A stretch of 19,875 nt of DNA from CAMBDR01 sp046597185. GTDB lineage: Bacteria > Pseudomonadota > Gammaproteobacteria > Burkholderiales > Burkholderiaceae_D. The position numbers and the translations under genes are program-made. Positions 1-6,568 of the stretch are shown piece after piece. The notes under the pieces were generated by a model. The model was not told where the DNA came from. It did no database searches and saw only the letters and a list, made by a program, of their open reading frames with translations. Every line of letters begins with the position of its first letter. Position 1 is the first letter of the stretch. The stretch is from positions 1-19,875 of the forward strand of contig JBKJLF010000123.1 in assembly GCA_046597185.1 (NCBI GenBank), read 5' to 3'.

Positions 1-359
1 TGGTGGTATGAAACCGGGGCACCGGGCTTTTTGGTGAAACTGCTGGCCCAGCGCGGCTTTTTTTCACCGGATTTGACTAATTTAAGGGTGGGTTCAGAAT
101 TGTTGTCTACCTTTGATGTGGATCAAATTACGCCGGAAGCGTTGTTGTTTCTGGGTGGTGCTTTAACCATCTACCACGCGCAAGAAACATTGGCCGGGAA
201 ATGGGTGTACACGCTGGGATGCCCGAATCTGGATGTGGAAATGAGTATGAATGCCATGCGGATAAATTGCGTAGCCTAGGCAGTACGGTTCATTTGATCG
301 GAATTGAGTTTTCGCGCCAGACGCGCAATATTGTGGGGTTTGAGTTGGGGATGGGTTAG
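1..359 (+). pseudogene. AAA-ATPase/PD-(D/E)XK (DUF1703-type) protein, broken 3' end
   Basis: Frame 1 is open from the window edge and reads WWYETGAPGFLVKLL, later IYHAQETLAG and YTLGCPNLDVEM, then stops at TAG 277-279. These blocks match the region joining the AAA-ATPase-like part to the nuclease part of the DUF1703 family. Frame 3 then continues from about 258 as ADKLRSLGSTVHLIGIEFS and ends RNIVGFELGMG at TAG 357-359, which is the usual extreme C-terminus of the same family. The PD-(D/E)XK nuclease core that should lie between the two blocks (of the order of 100 residues from memory of the family) is missing, and the junction changes frame. The gene therefore suffered an internal deletion and is a pseudogene, at least in its nuclease half. 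The family is common in bacteria, often in many copies, and of poorly known function. The N-terminal part lies outside the window. Confidence 0.8.
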
Positions 360-403
360 ATGCAACTTAATCAGCAGTACCTGCCCCCGTTTTCTCAGAT
401 TTT

Positions 404-433
404 TTGCAAAAACACCTTTATTTAGCTTACAAT
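404..433 (+). promoter_or_regulatory. Putative sigma-70 promoter of the methyltransferase gene
   Basis: A TTGCAA -35 box (404-409) and a TACAAT -10 box (428-433) are separated by 18 bp. The predicted start of transcription near 440 gives a leader of about 40 nt before the ATG at 479. A promoter here rules out the TTG at 404 as a translation start. Confidence 0.5.
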
Positions 434-478
434 CCCCCCTTTCTTGCGCATTTTGTGCCAGCCCTTCAGGACATAATC

Positions 479-1318
479 ATGAGTTTACCCAGTAGCGATC
501 AACGCAGCGCCGAACAAATTCGCGAGCATTATGAGGTCGAAAAAGAATTGGCCGCCAAATTACGTAACGCCTCCAAAGCGGATCGCCGTCATTTATATTC
601 GGCTTTGTACAATGAATTATTCCAACGCATTCCCCACCACACCCAATTAACACGCAAGGTTTCCGTCAATGAAACCGAGCAAAACGTGGCCGGGCAAGTG
701 CGTTTTCTCAAGCGTTTCCTGAATAAAGATGTCACTTTTCTGGAAGTTGGCCCCGGTGATTGCGCGCTCTCGTTTGAAGCCTGCAAATGGGTGAAAAAAG
801 TGTATGCGGTCGATGTCTCGTCAGAAATTACCAAATCCGCCCAAACCCCGGCCAACTTTGAATTGATTTTGTCCGATGGCTGCAATGTACCCGTGGCTGA
901 AAACAGTGTGGATGTGGCGTACAGCAATCAATTAATGGAACATCTTCATCCGGATGATGCGTTTGAACAGTTGAAGCATTTGTATAAAGCCATTACACCC
1001 GGTGGCGTGTATATTTGCAGCACCCCCAATCGATTATCCGGCCCGCATGATGTTTCACGCAATTTTGATGAACTGGCCACCGGTTTTCATTTGAAAGAAT
1101 ATACCAATCACGAATTGGCAAAATTATTTAAACAGGTTGGCTTTGCCAAAGTGCAGGTGGATTTGGGGATTAAAGGCAATTACTTCCGTTTGCCCGTGTT
1201 CCCATTTGCTTTGCTGGAAGCGGTGTTTTCTGTGTTTCCGTATAGCTTGCGCGCTTATCTGGGGCGCAGGCAACCGATGCGGGCGTTTTTGGGAATGCGG
1301 ATTATTGGGGTGAAATAG
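479..1318 (+). CDS. Class I SAM-dependent methyltransferase
   Basis: This 279-residue protein has a Rossmann-type methyltransferase domain of the Methyltransf_11/25 kind. The SAM-binding motif I is FLEVGPGDC (near residues 83-91), followed by an acidic residue after strand 2 (VYAVDVSS), a motif-IV region (NSVDVAYSNQLMEHL) and a post-motif block (LYKAITPGGVYICSTPNR). The first 75 residues are helical and charged (EQIREHYEVEKELAAKLRNA) and probably form a lid or substrate domain. Such enzymes often methylate lipids, quinones or surface-glycan sugars, but nothing here fixes the substrate. ATG 479 is chosen because AGGACA lies just upstream and a promoter covers the earlier TTG 404. There is no signal peptide, so it is cytoplasmic. 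The next frame starts 2 nt after the stop, suggesting it once headed a longer operon. Confidence 0.8.
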   Translation: MSLPSSDQRSAEQIREHYEVEKELAAKLRNASKADRRHLYSALYNELFQRIPHHTQLTRKVSVNETEQNVAGQVRFLKRFLNKDVTFLEVGPGDCALSFEACKWVKKVYAVDVSSEITKSAQTPANFELILSDGCNVPVAENSVDVAYSNQLMEHLHPDDAFEQLKHLYKAITPGGVYICSTPNRLSGPHDVSRNFDELATGFHLKEYTNHELAKLFKQVGFAKVQVDLGIKGNYFRLPVFPFALLEAVFSVFPYSLRAYLGRRQPMRAFLGMRIIGVK

Positions 1319-1320
1319 TG

Positions 1321-1416
1321 ATGGATGAGGCCCAAGCGAACACCTCCACTTGGGAAGTAGTGCGACAATACTATTATGAGCGTAAGCGTATTTTTAAATG
1401 CGTCAACGCCAGATAG
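1321..1416 (+). pseudogene. Very short ORF after the methyltransferase, possible operon remnant
   Basis: An ATG 2 nt after the methyltransferase stop opens 31 codons (MDEAQANTSTWEVVRQYYYE and on) and ends at TAG 1414-1416. A GGGGTG lies about 9 nt upstream within the end of the preceding gene. The tight spacing is typical of a translationally coupled second gene, but the ORF stops 17 bp before the end of the toxin-antitoxin module. It may be the 5' stub of a gene cut off when that module arrived, or a chance ORF. I recognise no family in it. Confidence 0.25.
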
Positions 1417-1433
1417 CCCAACAATCGCTTTGA

Positions 1434-1721
1434 TCAGGCATGAACCTTGGCGGTCAAATCAAGGCCAAGTGCTTTCATTACGGCCAGTGTGGTTTTCAGG
1501 GTCGGGTTGCCATTGCCACTGAATGAACGATAAAGCTGTTCACGGGAAAGGCCTGTTTGGCTGGCGATTTGCGCCATTCCCTTCGCACGGGCAACAACGC
1601 CGAGTGCGTGCGCGATGTAACTGGCGTCATTTGTCTCAAACGCTTCAGCCATAAAGGCTGCCATTGCGTGGTCAGAAGTTAAATCCTCAGCCGGATCGTA
1701 GCTTGTCAGTTTTTCAGTCAT
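1434..1721 (-). CDS. Addiction-module antitoxin, HigA-like (HI1420 type)
   Basis: The 95-residue protein starts MTEKLTSYDPAEDL. Its C-terminal half is a Cro/CI-type helix-turn-helix: GMAQIASQTGLSREQLYRSF then a helix ending TLAVMKALGLDL. This arrangement matches the 'probable addiction module antidote' family (HI1420 type), which neutralises its partner toxin and represses the operon. The ATG at 1719-1721 is chosen over the much longer open frame because a GGAGG (1728-1732) sits about 6 nt upstream, embedded in the last codons of the toxin gene. Only one base separates the toxin stop from this start, so translation is probably coupled. The likely DNA target is the palindrome at 2028-2045. Confidence 0.88.
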   Translation of the reverse strand: MTEKLTSYDPAEDLTSDHAMAAFMAEAFETNDASYIAHALGVVARAKGMAQIASQTGLSREQLYRSFSGNGNPTLKTTLAVMKALGLDLTAKVHA

Positions 1722-1722
1722 T

Positions 1723-2019
1723 TTATTCCCTCCATGTTTCGGCGATAAGCTTTGCAGACTTGATATCTTTATCTTGTGTGCTCTTATTGCCACCGCAAAG
1801 CAAGATGATGATTGTGTCGCCTCGTTTCTGAAAATAGATGCGGTATCCTGGGCCATAATGAATGCGTAATTCGCTAATCCCCTGCCCCACAGGTTCCACA
1901 TCCCCTGCATGACCGTAGGCAAGTCGATCCAGGCGGGACGCTATCAATCCACGCGCCCGATCATCCTTAAGCTGCGTTCGCCATTTTCGGAAGGTTTCGG
2001 TCTGCTTTATCTCAATCAT
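1723..2019 (-). CDS. RelE/ParE-family toxin, HigB-like (HI1419 type)
   Basis: The 98-residue protein starts MIEIKQTETFRKWRTQLKDD and carries the family core: SELRIHYGPGYRIYFQKRGD, then IILLCGGNKSTQDKDI. These are the conserved Arg/Tyr/Lys positions of the 'addiction module killer' family (HI1419 type), small basic proteins of the RelE fold that usually cleave mRNA on the ribosome. Toxin-first gene order, as here, is the HigBA order. The length is normal and no lesion is visible, so the toxin should be functional. It is transcribed from a promoter whose -10 box lies 6 bp from the ATG, so the mRNA may be leaderless. I see no Shine-Dalgarno sequence for this gene. Confidence 0.9.
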   Translation of the reverse strand: MIEIKQTETFRKWRTQLKDDRARGLIASRLDRLAYGHAGDVEPVGQGISELRIHYGPGYRIYFQKRGDTIIILLCGGNKSTQDKDIKSAKLIAETWRE

Positions 2020-2025
2020 GGCCAG

Positions 2026-2054
2026 ATTGTAGTTTATAAATTACATGATAGCAA
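2026..2054 (-). promoter_or_regulatory. Promoter of the toxin-antitoxin operon with operator palindrome
   Basis: On the minus strand TTGCTA (2049-2054) and TACAAT (2026-2031) are 17 bp apart, a good sigma-70 promoter. Between and over the -10 box lies the 18-bp palindrome TGTAGTTTATAAATTACA (2028-2045), perfect except for one symmetric pair (2032/2041). An operator there would let the antitoxin block polymerase. The predicted transcript start is at about 2019, which is the A of the toxin ATG. Confidence 0.7.
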
Positions 2055-2141
2055 GCGCCGTAAAAACGCCCCGGATTCAAATGAATGCGTGGCGTTTCGT
2101 TTTGTTGCAGTAGCAGCACCAATTTCAGAATTGATTTAAGC

Positions 2142-3152
2142 TTACTTCGCGCTCATCAATGCCACCGTCGTATCCAACATACGGTTGGAGAAACCCCATT
2201 CATTGTCATACCACGACGAAACCTTGACCAAACGGCCCGACACTTTAGTCAGGGTCGAATCAAAATTGCTTGACGCCGGGTTACCGTTAAAATCCACCGA
2301 TACCAATGGCTCGGTTTGATAAGTCAACACGCCGCCTTTTGACGCTTCAGCCGCCGCCTTCATGATGGCATTAACTTCATCCACCGTGGTATCACGCGCT
2401 GCCACAAAGGACAAATCTACCAGCGATACATTGATGGTGGGCACGCGAATGGCAAAACCATCTAGCTTGCCGTTCAATTCCGGCAACACCAAACCGACCG
2501 CCGCAGCCGCACCGGTTTTGGTTGGGATCATGCTTTGTGTGGCCGAACGGGCGCGGCGCAAGTCTTCATGCATCACGTCAGTCAACACCTGGTCATTGGT
2601 GTAGGCATGCACGGTGGTCATCAAACCATTCAACAGGCCGATTTGGTCGTTCAACGGTTTGACCAACGGTGCCAGGCAGTTGGTGGTGCAGGATGCATTT
2701 GAGATGACGGTGTCGCTGGCTTTCAACACGCCATCATTGACGCCAAACACAATGGTGGCATCCACATCTTTACCGCCGGGGGCGGAGATGATGACTTTCT
2801 TGGCTCCACCTTTTAAATGGGCCGAGGCTTTTTCTTTGCTGGTGAAAAAACCGGTGCATTCCAATACCACGTCCACATTCAATTCTGCCCAAGGGATTTG
2901 CGCCGGGTCACGTTGCGCAAAGACGCGAATTTTATCGCCATTGACGATCATGTAGTCGCCGTCAACGGTGACGGTGCCGGGGAATTTGCCATGGGCCGTA
3001 TCGTAACGGGTCAAATGGGCGTTGGACTTGGCATCACCCAAGTCATTAATCGCCACGATTTGAATATCATGGGTTTTGCCACTTTGGTAATGGGCGCGCA
3101 ACACATTGCGGCCAATGCGGCCATAACCATTGATTGCAACTCGAATCGTCAT
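2142..3152 (-). CDS. gap: Glyceraldehyde-3-phosphate dehydrogenase (type I, phosphorylating)
   Basis: The 336-residue protein converts glyceraldehyde-3-phosphate, phosphate and NAD+ to 1,3-bisphosphoglycerate in glycolysis, and the reverse in gluconeogenesis. The N-terminal Rossmann motif is INGYGRIGRN (residues 7-16) and INDLGD (35-40) supplies the acidic residue that favours NAD. The catalytic block SNASCTTNC puts the nucleophile at Cys155, and the partner His is in TTVHAYTND (His182). The C-terminus has the usual SWYDNEWGFSNRM. An AGGAG (3159-3163) stands 6 nt before the ATG. It lies 93 bp downstream of tkt on the same strand, a pairing common in betaproteobacteria. The sequence is complete. 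Confidence 0.97.
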   Translation of the reverse strand: MTIRVAINGYGRIGRNVLRAHYQSGKTHDIQIVAINDLGDAKSNAHLTRYDTAHGKFPGTVTVDGDYMIVNGDKIRVFAQRDPAQIPWAELNVDVVLECTGFFTSKEKASAHLKGGAKKVIISAPGGKDVDATIVFGVNDGVLKASDTVISNASCTTNCLAPLVKPLNDQIGLLNGLMTTVHAYTNDQVLTDVMHEDLRRARSATQSMIPTKTGAAAAVGLVLPELNGKLDGFAIRVPTINVSLVDLSFVAARDTTVDEVNAIMKAAAEASKGGVLTYQTEPLVSVDFNGNPASSNFDSTLTKVSGRLVKVSSWYDNEWGFSNRMLDTTVALMSAK

Positions 3153-3228
3153 GCTTTACTCCTGAAAGAAAAAATCAAACTAATTGAATAAGGCCATCAA
3201 AATTACAATGAAACCAAACCTTGATTAA

Positions 3229-3250
3229 CTTAAGCCCATCCCGGCTTAAG
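3229..3250 (-). other. Intercistronic hairpin between tkt and gap
   Basis: CTTAAGCC (3229-3236) and GGCTTAAG (3243-3250) form a perfect 8-bp stem with a 6-nt loop. The stem includes the tkt stop codon (3246-3248). No run of T follows on the minus strand, so it is unlikely to be a full terminator. A processing site, mRNA-stability element or partial attenuator is possible. Confidence 0.45.
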
Positions 3251-5240
3251 CCAAAACTGCTTGTACCTTGGCCACCACGTTATCCACGGTAAAACCAAAA
3301 TGCTTGAATAACACACCAGCGGGTGCGGATTCGCCAAAGGTGTCAATACCGACCACCGCCCCTTCCAAACCAACATATTTGTACCAGAAACTGGTGACCC
3401 CGGCTTCTACCGCTACCCGTGGCACGCCCTTGGTGAGTACGCTGGCCTTGTAGGCGGCATCCTGGCGCTCAAACACATCGCTCGATGGCATCGACACAAC
3501 GCGCACGGCGATCCCTTGCGCGGCCAGGCTATCAGCCGCCTTCAAAGCCAGTTCCACTTCTGAACCGGTCGCAATCAAAATCGCGCGTGCGGCGGGCACG
3601 TCACGTAACACATAGCCACCACGCGCAATCTGCGCCACTTGGCCAGGCGAGCGCGCCTGGAATGGCAGATTTTGCCGGGTAAAAATCAAGGTGCTCGGGC
3701 CATCGGAACGCTTGACCGCTTCGCCCCAAGCCACCATCGATTCGACGGTATCGCAAGGCCGCCAGTTATCGAGATTCGGAATCAAACGCATGCTCGATAC
3801 ATGTTCCACCGATTGATGAGTCGGGCCGTCTTCACCCAAACCGATGGAATCGTGGGTGAACACAAACAGCGTGCGGATTTTCACCAGCGCGGCCATGCGG
3901 ATGGCGTTGCGGCTGTAATCGGAAAAGGTTAAAAAAGTCGCGCCGAAAGGCAGATAGCCGCCATGTAAGGCAATGCCATTCATGATGGCGCTCATACCAA
4001 ATTCACGCACACCATAATTGATGTGGTTGCCCGGCTGGTCACGGCGCAGGGCCACGCATTCTTTCCAGTTGGTGAGATTGGAACCAGTCAAATCAGCCGA
4101 GCCGCCCAAAAATTCGGGCAACACGGGTGCCAAGGCTTGAATCGCGTTTTGGCTGGCTTTACGGGTGGCGATGGTTTCGGCTTTTTCCACGCAGGCAGCC
4201 ACGGCAGCGGCCAAATGGGCGTCAAATTGATGCGGTAAATTGCCCTTCATGCGGCGTACCAATTCATCGGCCGGCTGTGGGTATTGCGCTTTATAGGCCT
4301 GGAAGGTTTCTACCCAGGCCGCTTCACGCTTGGCACCGGCTTCTTTGGCATCCCACGCTGCATACACATCGGCGGGTACTTCAAACGGTGGACTATCCCA
4401 ACCAATGGCGGCACGCACGGCGGCGATTTCTTTATCACCCAAGGCCGCGCCATGCACTTTGTCGGTGCCTTGCATATTCGGTGAACCTTTGCCGATCACG
4501 GTTTTGCAACAGATCAGCGTCGGTTTGTCCGATTTTTTGGCGGCAGTAATAGCGGCATCGACCGCAGCCACATCATGCCCATCCACCGCAGCAATCACAT
4601 TCCAACCATAGGCGGTAAAACGCGCCGGGGTATCGTCCTGGAACCAGCCATCGACCTTGCCATCAATCGAAATGCCATTATCGTCATACAAAACAATTAA
4701 TTTGGAGAGGCGCAAAGTGCCTGCCAGGGAACACACTTCATGCGAAATGCCTTCCATCAAACAACCATCGCCCACAAAGGTATAGGTATGGTGATCGATG
4801 ATATTAAATCCGGGGCGATTGAATTCTGCCGCCAATAAGTATTCGGCCAAGGCCATGCCGACTGCATTACTGATGCCCTGCCCTAACGGCCCGGTGGTGG
4901 TTTCAATGCCGGGCGTGACATGCACTTCCGGGTGGCCCGGGGTTTTGGAATGCATTTGACGGAAGGCTTTGATATCGTCCATCAACAGGTGATAGCCAGA
5001 AAGATGGAGCAAAGCATAATGCAACATCGAACCGTGTCCGTTTGACACAACAAAACGGTCGCGATTAATCCAATGGGGATGATTTGGATTATGCTGATAA
5101 TGGCCACCCCAGAGCGCCACGGCAATTTCAGCCATACCCATGGGCATGCCGGGGTGACCCGAGTTGGCGAGTTGAACGGCATCCATTGCCAATGCACGGA
5201 TTGCATTAGCCATTTTATTTGTTGGCAGAGAAGAATTCAT
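3246..5240 (-). CDS. tkt: Transketolase
   Basis: The 664-residue protein is a thiamine-diphosphate enzyme that moves two-carbon units between sugar phosphates in the pentose phosphate pathway. Family landmarks are intact: SGHPG (His29), SNGHGS (His69), GPLGQG (117-122), and the ThDP/metal motif beginning GDGCLMEG (157-164) with the Asn of LYDDNGISIDG. The pyrimidine-binding domain shows REFGM and THDSIGLGEDGPTHQ, and the C-terminal domain ends GFTVDNVVAKV. Length equals that of typical bacterial Tkt. The start at 5240 has a GGGAT about 6 nt upstream. The next Met (residue 10) lacks any ribosome-binding site. gap follows on the same strand and rsmE is divergent. A cluster of 10-bp repeats lies in its upstream region. 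Confidence 0.97.
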   Translation of the reverse strand: MNSSLPTNKMANAIRALAMDAVQLANSGHPGMPMGMAEIAVALWGGHYQHNPNHPHWINRDRFVVSNGHGSMLHYALLHLSGYHLLMDDIKAFRQMHSKTPGHPEVHVTPGIETTTGPLGQGISNAVGMALAEYLLAAEFNRPGFNIIDHHTYTFVGDGCLMEGISHEVCSLAGTLRLSKLIVLYDDNGISIDGKVDGWFQDDTPARFTAYGWNVIAAVDGHDVAAVDAAITAAKKSDKPTLICCKTVIGKGSPNMQGTDKVHGAALGDKEIAAVRAAIGWDSPPFEVPADVYAAWDAKEAGAKREAAWVETFQAYKAQYPQPADELVRRMKGNLPHQFDAHLAAAVAACVEKAETIATRKASQNAIQALAPVLPEFLGGSADLTGSNLTNWKECVALRRDQPGNHINYGVREFGMSAIMNGIALHGGYLPFGATFLTFSDYSRNAIRMAALVKIRTLFVFTHDSIGLGEDGPTHQSVEHVSSMRLIPNLDNWRPCDTVESMVAWGEAVKRSDGPSTLIFTRQNLPFQARSPGQVAQIARGGYVLRDVPAARAILIATGSEVELALKAADSLAAQGIAVRVVSMPSSDVFERQDAAYKASVLTKGVPRVAVEAGVTSFWYKYVGLEGAVVGIDTFGESAPAGVLFKHFGFTVDNVVAKVQAVLA

Positions 5241-5279
5241 CTTTATCCCAAGAGTCCAAGGTTACACAACAACACGAAT

Positions 5280-5316
5280 AGAATCGAACAATATCGGGCA
5301 ATATCGAGAAATATAT
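5280..5316. repeat. 10-bp tandem repeats upstream of tkt
   Basis: AATATCG occurs at 5290-5296 and 5300-5306, with diverged copies at 5280-5286 (AGAATCG) and 5310-5316 (AATATAT), all at a period of exactly 10 bp. Read on the minus strand, toward tkt, the unit is CGATATTGCC. The same unit recurs after rsmE at 6234-6280. Confidence 0.75.
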
Positions 5317-5459
5317 CTACCAATCCTGATGAATAGGCAGCAATATTGACGAAAAAAAGCGCTGTTGACCGTCAAAACGGTGTATTTTACCAGAGAGTAC
5401 GGCAAGACCCTCGTTTTGCCCTGGCATTTCATTCAATGAAGCGACATCAAGGAACCATC

Positions 5460-6233
5460 ATGCCCCGTTTTTTCTGCCCTGTAGCCATGGAAGTCGGTGC
5501 CACCATCGTCCTGCCGGAAAAGGTTGCGCACCATGTGCACGTGTTGCGCCTGGGCGCGGACGCCACCATCACGCTGTTTAATGGTGAAGGCGGCGAATAT
5601 AGTGCACGCATGGTGACTTCGGAATCCCCGCCGGAATCCGCCAGCGGAAAAAAAGAGGGGCGAGTGCCAGCGCGAGCTCAACAGATGGCACAAATCAAAG
5701 TCCACCATCCGGTCGAAATTGAATTGCCTTACGCCCTGACGCTGGCACAAGCCTTGCCGGAAGGCAGCAAAATGGATTGGATTGTTGAAAAAGCGGTTGA
5801 ATTGGGCGCATTTGGCCTGCAAGCCTTGAGCAGCCAACGCAGCGTGGTCAAGTTAAATGAAGAGCGGGCGCAAAAAAAACACGAGCATTGGCAAAATATT
5901 GTGGTGTCCGCCTCGGAACAATGTGGCCGCAATCGTTTGATGCGCCTGCCCGAACTATCCGGCTTTCAAGACTGGATCATGCAACAAGATTTGCATCGCC
6001 GCGTATTGCTCAGCCCACGCGCCATGTTCAGCTTGTCGGATTGGGCGCGCCACCATCCGCCTCAGGCACTGACGATTGTGGTGGGGCCAGAAGGTGGTTT
6101 CACTGAGCTTGAGGAAAATATGGCATTGAAACATGATGCCTTGATGCTGGGCCTGGGGCCACGCGTATTGCGCACCGAAACCTGCGGCATGGCCGCCCTC
6201 GCCACCCTCAATGCCATTTGGGGCGGCATCTGA
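5460..6233 (+). CDS. rsmE: 16S rRNA (uracil-1498-N3)-methyltransferase RsmE
   Basis: The 257-residue protein methylates U1498 of 16S rRNA in the assembled 30S subunit. The N-terminal PUA-like part (MPRFFCP, then VAHHVHVLRLG) is followed by the SPOUT domain: LTLAQALPEGSKMDWIVEKA (93-112) and the knot motifs IVVGPEGGFTELE (206-218) and LGLGPRVLRTETCGMAAL (230-248). It is about 15 residues longer than the usual family member. The extra length is a polar Ser/Pro/Lys/Arg-rich stretch at 53-79, between the PUA and SPOUT domains. ATG 5460 has AAGGA about 7 nt upstream and aligns with the family start. The open frame extends to 5346, but the extra residues look non-coding. It diverges from tkt. Confidence 0.93.
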   Translation: MPRFFCPVAMEVGATIVLPEKVAHHVHVLRLGADATITLFNGEGGEYSARMVTSESPPESASGKKEGRVPARAQQMAQIKVHHPVEIELPYALTLAQALPEGSKMDWIVEKAVELGAFGLQALSSQRSVVKLNEERAQKKHEHWQNIVVSASEQCGRNRLMRLPELSGFQDWIMQQDLHRRVLLSPRAMFSLSDWARHHPPQALTIVVGPEGGFTELEENMALKHDALMLGLGPRVLRTETCGMAALATLNAIWGGI

Positions 6234-6280
6234 CGATATTGCGCGATATTGAGTGATACTGAGCGATACTGAGCGATATT
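6234..6280. repeat. 10-bp tandem repeats immediately after rsmE
   Basis: Five units start at 6234, 6244, 6254, 6264 and 6274 with exact 10-bp spacing (CGATATTGCG, CGATATTGAG, TGATACTGAG, CGATACTGAG, CGATATT). The array begins on the base after the rsmE TGA and ends about 80 bp before the small ORF at 6362. Relative to that gene it has the same orientation as the array upstream of tkt has to tkt. Confidence 0.85.
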
Positions 6281-6361
6281 ATCCCTTGCATCTGCGCCAG
6301 TAAGCACTACACTATATAAGCAGGGCTTGCTTGGTTCTGCTTTTTCAGGGAGGGGAAAAAA

Positions 6362-6559
6362 ATGTTTCGCATGCAACACTGGTTCCACGGTAAATGGGGC
6401 AATCCGAAAGCGCCCCCAAGTGTACCGCCAACGATTCCACCGATCATCATGCCGCGCATTGAATTGCCGCACGCACCGCCAATCGATCCGCGCATCACCC
6501 CTTTACGTCCGCCCGTTAGGCCACCGCGCGCACCTGCACAAAATGCACTGGCGGCATAG
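6362..6559 (+). CDS. Small proline-rich protein, unknown function
   Basis: This 65-residue ORF has a very strong ribosome-binding site (AGGGAGGGG at 6347-6355, 6 nt before ATG), the main reason to call it real. The N-terminus is MFRMQHWFHGKWGN. The rest is about 28% proline overall (18 Pro) with a period-four pattern of PP pairs (PPSV, PPTI, PPII) and then PPVRPPRAP, which would favour a polyproline-II helix. There is no signal peptide or membrane segment. A TATATAA (6313-6319) lies upstream without a good -35 box. It is convergent with the M61 protease gene, with 9 bp between the stop codons and no terminator visible. I recognise no family. The opposite strand is also open (glycine-rich) but lacks a ribosome-binding site. 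Confidence 0.5.
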   Translation: MFRMQHWFHGKWGNPKAPPSVPPTIPPIIMPRIELPHAPPIDPRITPLRPPVRPPRAPAQNALAA

Positions 6560-6568
6560 TTTGCCACT

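Noticed and set aside
359..370. GATGCAACTTAA repeated at 359-370 and 14861-14872
   Set aside because: A 12-base match between two places in about 20 kb is expected by chance, and the contexts are unrelated.
404..478. Upstream TTG start extending the methyltransferase by 25 residues
   Set aside because: The extension covers the -35 and -10 boxes and has no ribosome-binding site. ATG 479 has AGGACA upstream.
4023..4611. Several plus-strand ORFs across tkt, and similar ones across plsB and the MDR gene
   Set aside because: They are antisense shadows of strongly conserved proteins and have no ribosome-binding sites or family features.
5346..5459. N-terminal extension of RsmE by 38 residues
   Set aside because: ATG 5460 with AAGGA upstream matches the family start, and the extension shows no domain.
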